Assembly: GCA_034687125.1 (NCBI GenBank)
Contig: JAQGBZ010000166.1
Location: forward strand, 62,001 to 126,000
Direction of reading: 5' to 3'
Source of the DNA: Neelides folsomi
Lineage: Eukaryota; Arthropoda; Collembola; Neelipleona; Neelidae
Length of the DNA stretch: 64,000 nt
Under the pieces are notes generated by a model. The model searched no databases, had not been told where the DNA came from, and saw nothing but the letters and a program-made list of their open reading frames with translations. Shown one piece after another: positions 63,308 through 64,000 of the stretch (positions within the stretch are counted from its first letter, which is position 1; every line of letters begins with the position of its first letter). The translations under genes and the position numbers were made by a program.

Positions 63308-64000
63308 ACCCAAAATTCAATTATTATGTGTAAAATTCCCATAAAAGAAATTCTAATAAAAATTGCATTTATTTTTATTTATGATATTTATTTATCAAAT
63401 CAAAAATATTTCTTTAATTGACGCAAATGAATAACTTTATGCTTGTAAAACACTTTCATTTATGCTCCATCTGCATCTCAAAGATTCAAAAACGAGGCAA
63501 TTTGCGACTTTGTCAAGAACAAACCAATACATATTGCGGATTGGGAAATGAAAATTATATCGAAATGCAAACCAGAATCAGCCCGTGCTGAATTCAAGCG
63601 AAATTTTAATTTAATGAATTTATAAATTAAACTTTAATTAACTTTTCTATTTATTATTAAGAATGCAAAGCTCTTTAGTTAAACTTTTATCTCCCGTTTT
63701 GTCTACTTTGAAACATCAATGTTCATTTTCATCTGCAATATTCAAGAATGAATTATGTACAAAAATCCCTAGTGGGTTTTCTTCTATTTTGGCAAGATTG
63801 AAAATAATTTGACTAATAATTTCACATTTATTAATATTTAATACACATATGCATTAATTTATAATAATGTATACTAAAATTAATCGTTAGGATATTATTT
63901 ATAAATTATTTTAATATTTTAATACTATTCGAGACACAAATCATTTAAAGATTGAATACAATTATTGTTATTTTTGAGTTAGGTTAATAAAGATCATTTT
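63308..64000. other. 3' flank with two ambiguous small open frames
   Basis: After the nuclease polyadenylation signal, a less AT-rich stretch at about 63440-63600 is open in two plus frames. One starts at an ATG (63439) and gives about 50 residues with several cysteines. The other has no ATG and reads IYAPSASQRFKNEAICDFV. A separate 49-codon frame, 63663-63812, begins MQSSLVKLLSPVLSTLK and follows a TTATTAAG acceptor-like site. These may be exons of a gene continuing beyond the window. I cannot choose. Confidence 0.25.

Overview
The window looks like nuclear DNA of an arthropod, most likely a springtail or another early-branching hexapod. The order is an inference, but arthropod is well supported. 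It is strongly AT-rich, and its protein genes are split by introns of about 50 to 450 bases with GT/AG ends. Families include a DM4/12 protein, an arthropod-type chemoreceptor array, a Factor C-like modular serine protease, a P450, a carboxylesterase and an arthropod-style DNA/RNA nuclease. I rebuilt the multi-exon models by hand from splice signals and reading phase. Almost all close exactly in frame, which is the main support for them.

Layout. 1-4.2 kb is non-coding, followed by a small secreted Cys-rich gene (4188-4980). 5.0-8.9 kb is non-coding with GC-richer islands. 8.9-15.7 kb is a minus-strand array of 7-TM chemoreceptor-like genes: two intact copies with matching exon architecture (12-13 kb and 14.4-15.7 kb), one pseudogene (10.2-11.5 kb), and at least two fragments. 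15.8-22.7 kb is non-coding and includes a clean imperfect hairpin. At 22.7-24.2 kb (minus) lies a death-domain/transmembrane/helical-repeat protein. At 25.4-28.8 kb (minus) is a nine-exon modular serine protease. At 31.3-32.0 kb (minus) is an intronless DUF4291-like gene, otherwise mainly a bacterial family and so a candidate for lateral transfer. An unassigned exon at 33574-33732 precedes an SLC18-like transporter (33980-35766).

From 36 kb the genes are dense. A secreted Cys-rich gene (35945-36962, minus) has a paralogue in the opposite orientation at 44143-45038. Between them lies an 11-exon Tudor-domain gene (37890-41945). Then come a small four-TM protein (45578-46094), two minus-strand low-complexity or basic protein genes (46293-48067 and 48181-49132), another four-TM protein (50379-51374), a carboxylesterase (51554-53788, minus), an SGNH/PAF-acetylhydrolase-like hydrolase (55677-56508), a cytochrome P450 (56653-58453, minus), a DM4/12 protein (59061-60155, minus) and a secreted DNA/RNA non-specific nuclease (61581-63307).

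There is no operon logic. The genes read as individual transcription units, many of them secreted or membrane proteins with digestive, detoxification, immune or chemosensory roles. The most unusual items are the DUF4291-like gene, the death-domain/TM/helical-repeat architecture, the Factor C-like Phe-Ile activation site, the decaying chemoreceptor array, and a gene at 46.3-48.1 kb whose only phase break sits beside a homopolymer. No tRNA, rRNA, CRISPR array or recognisable transposase was found.
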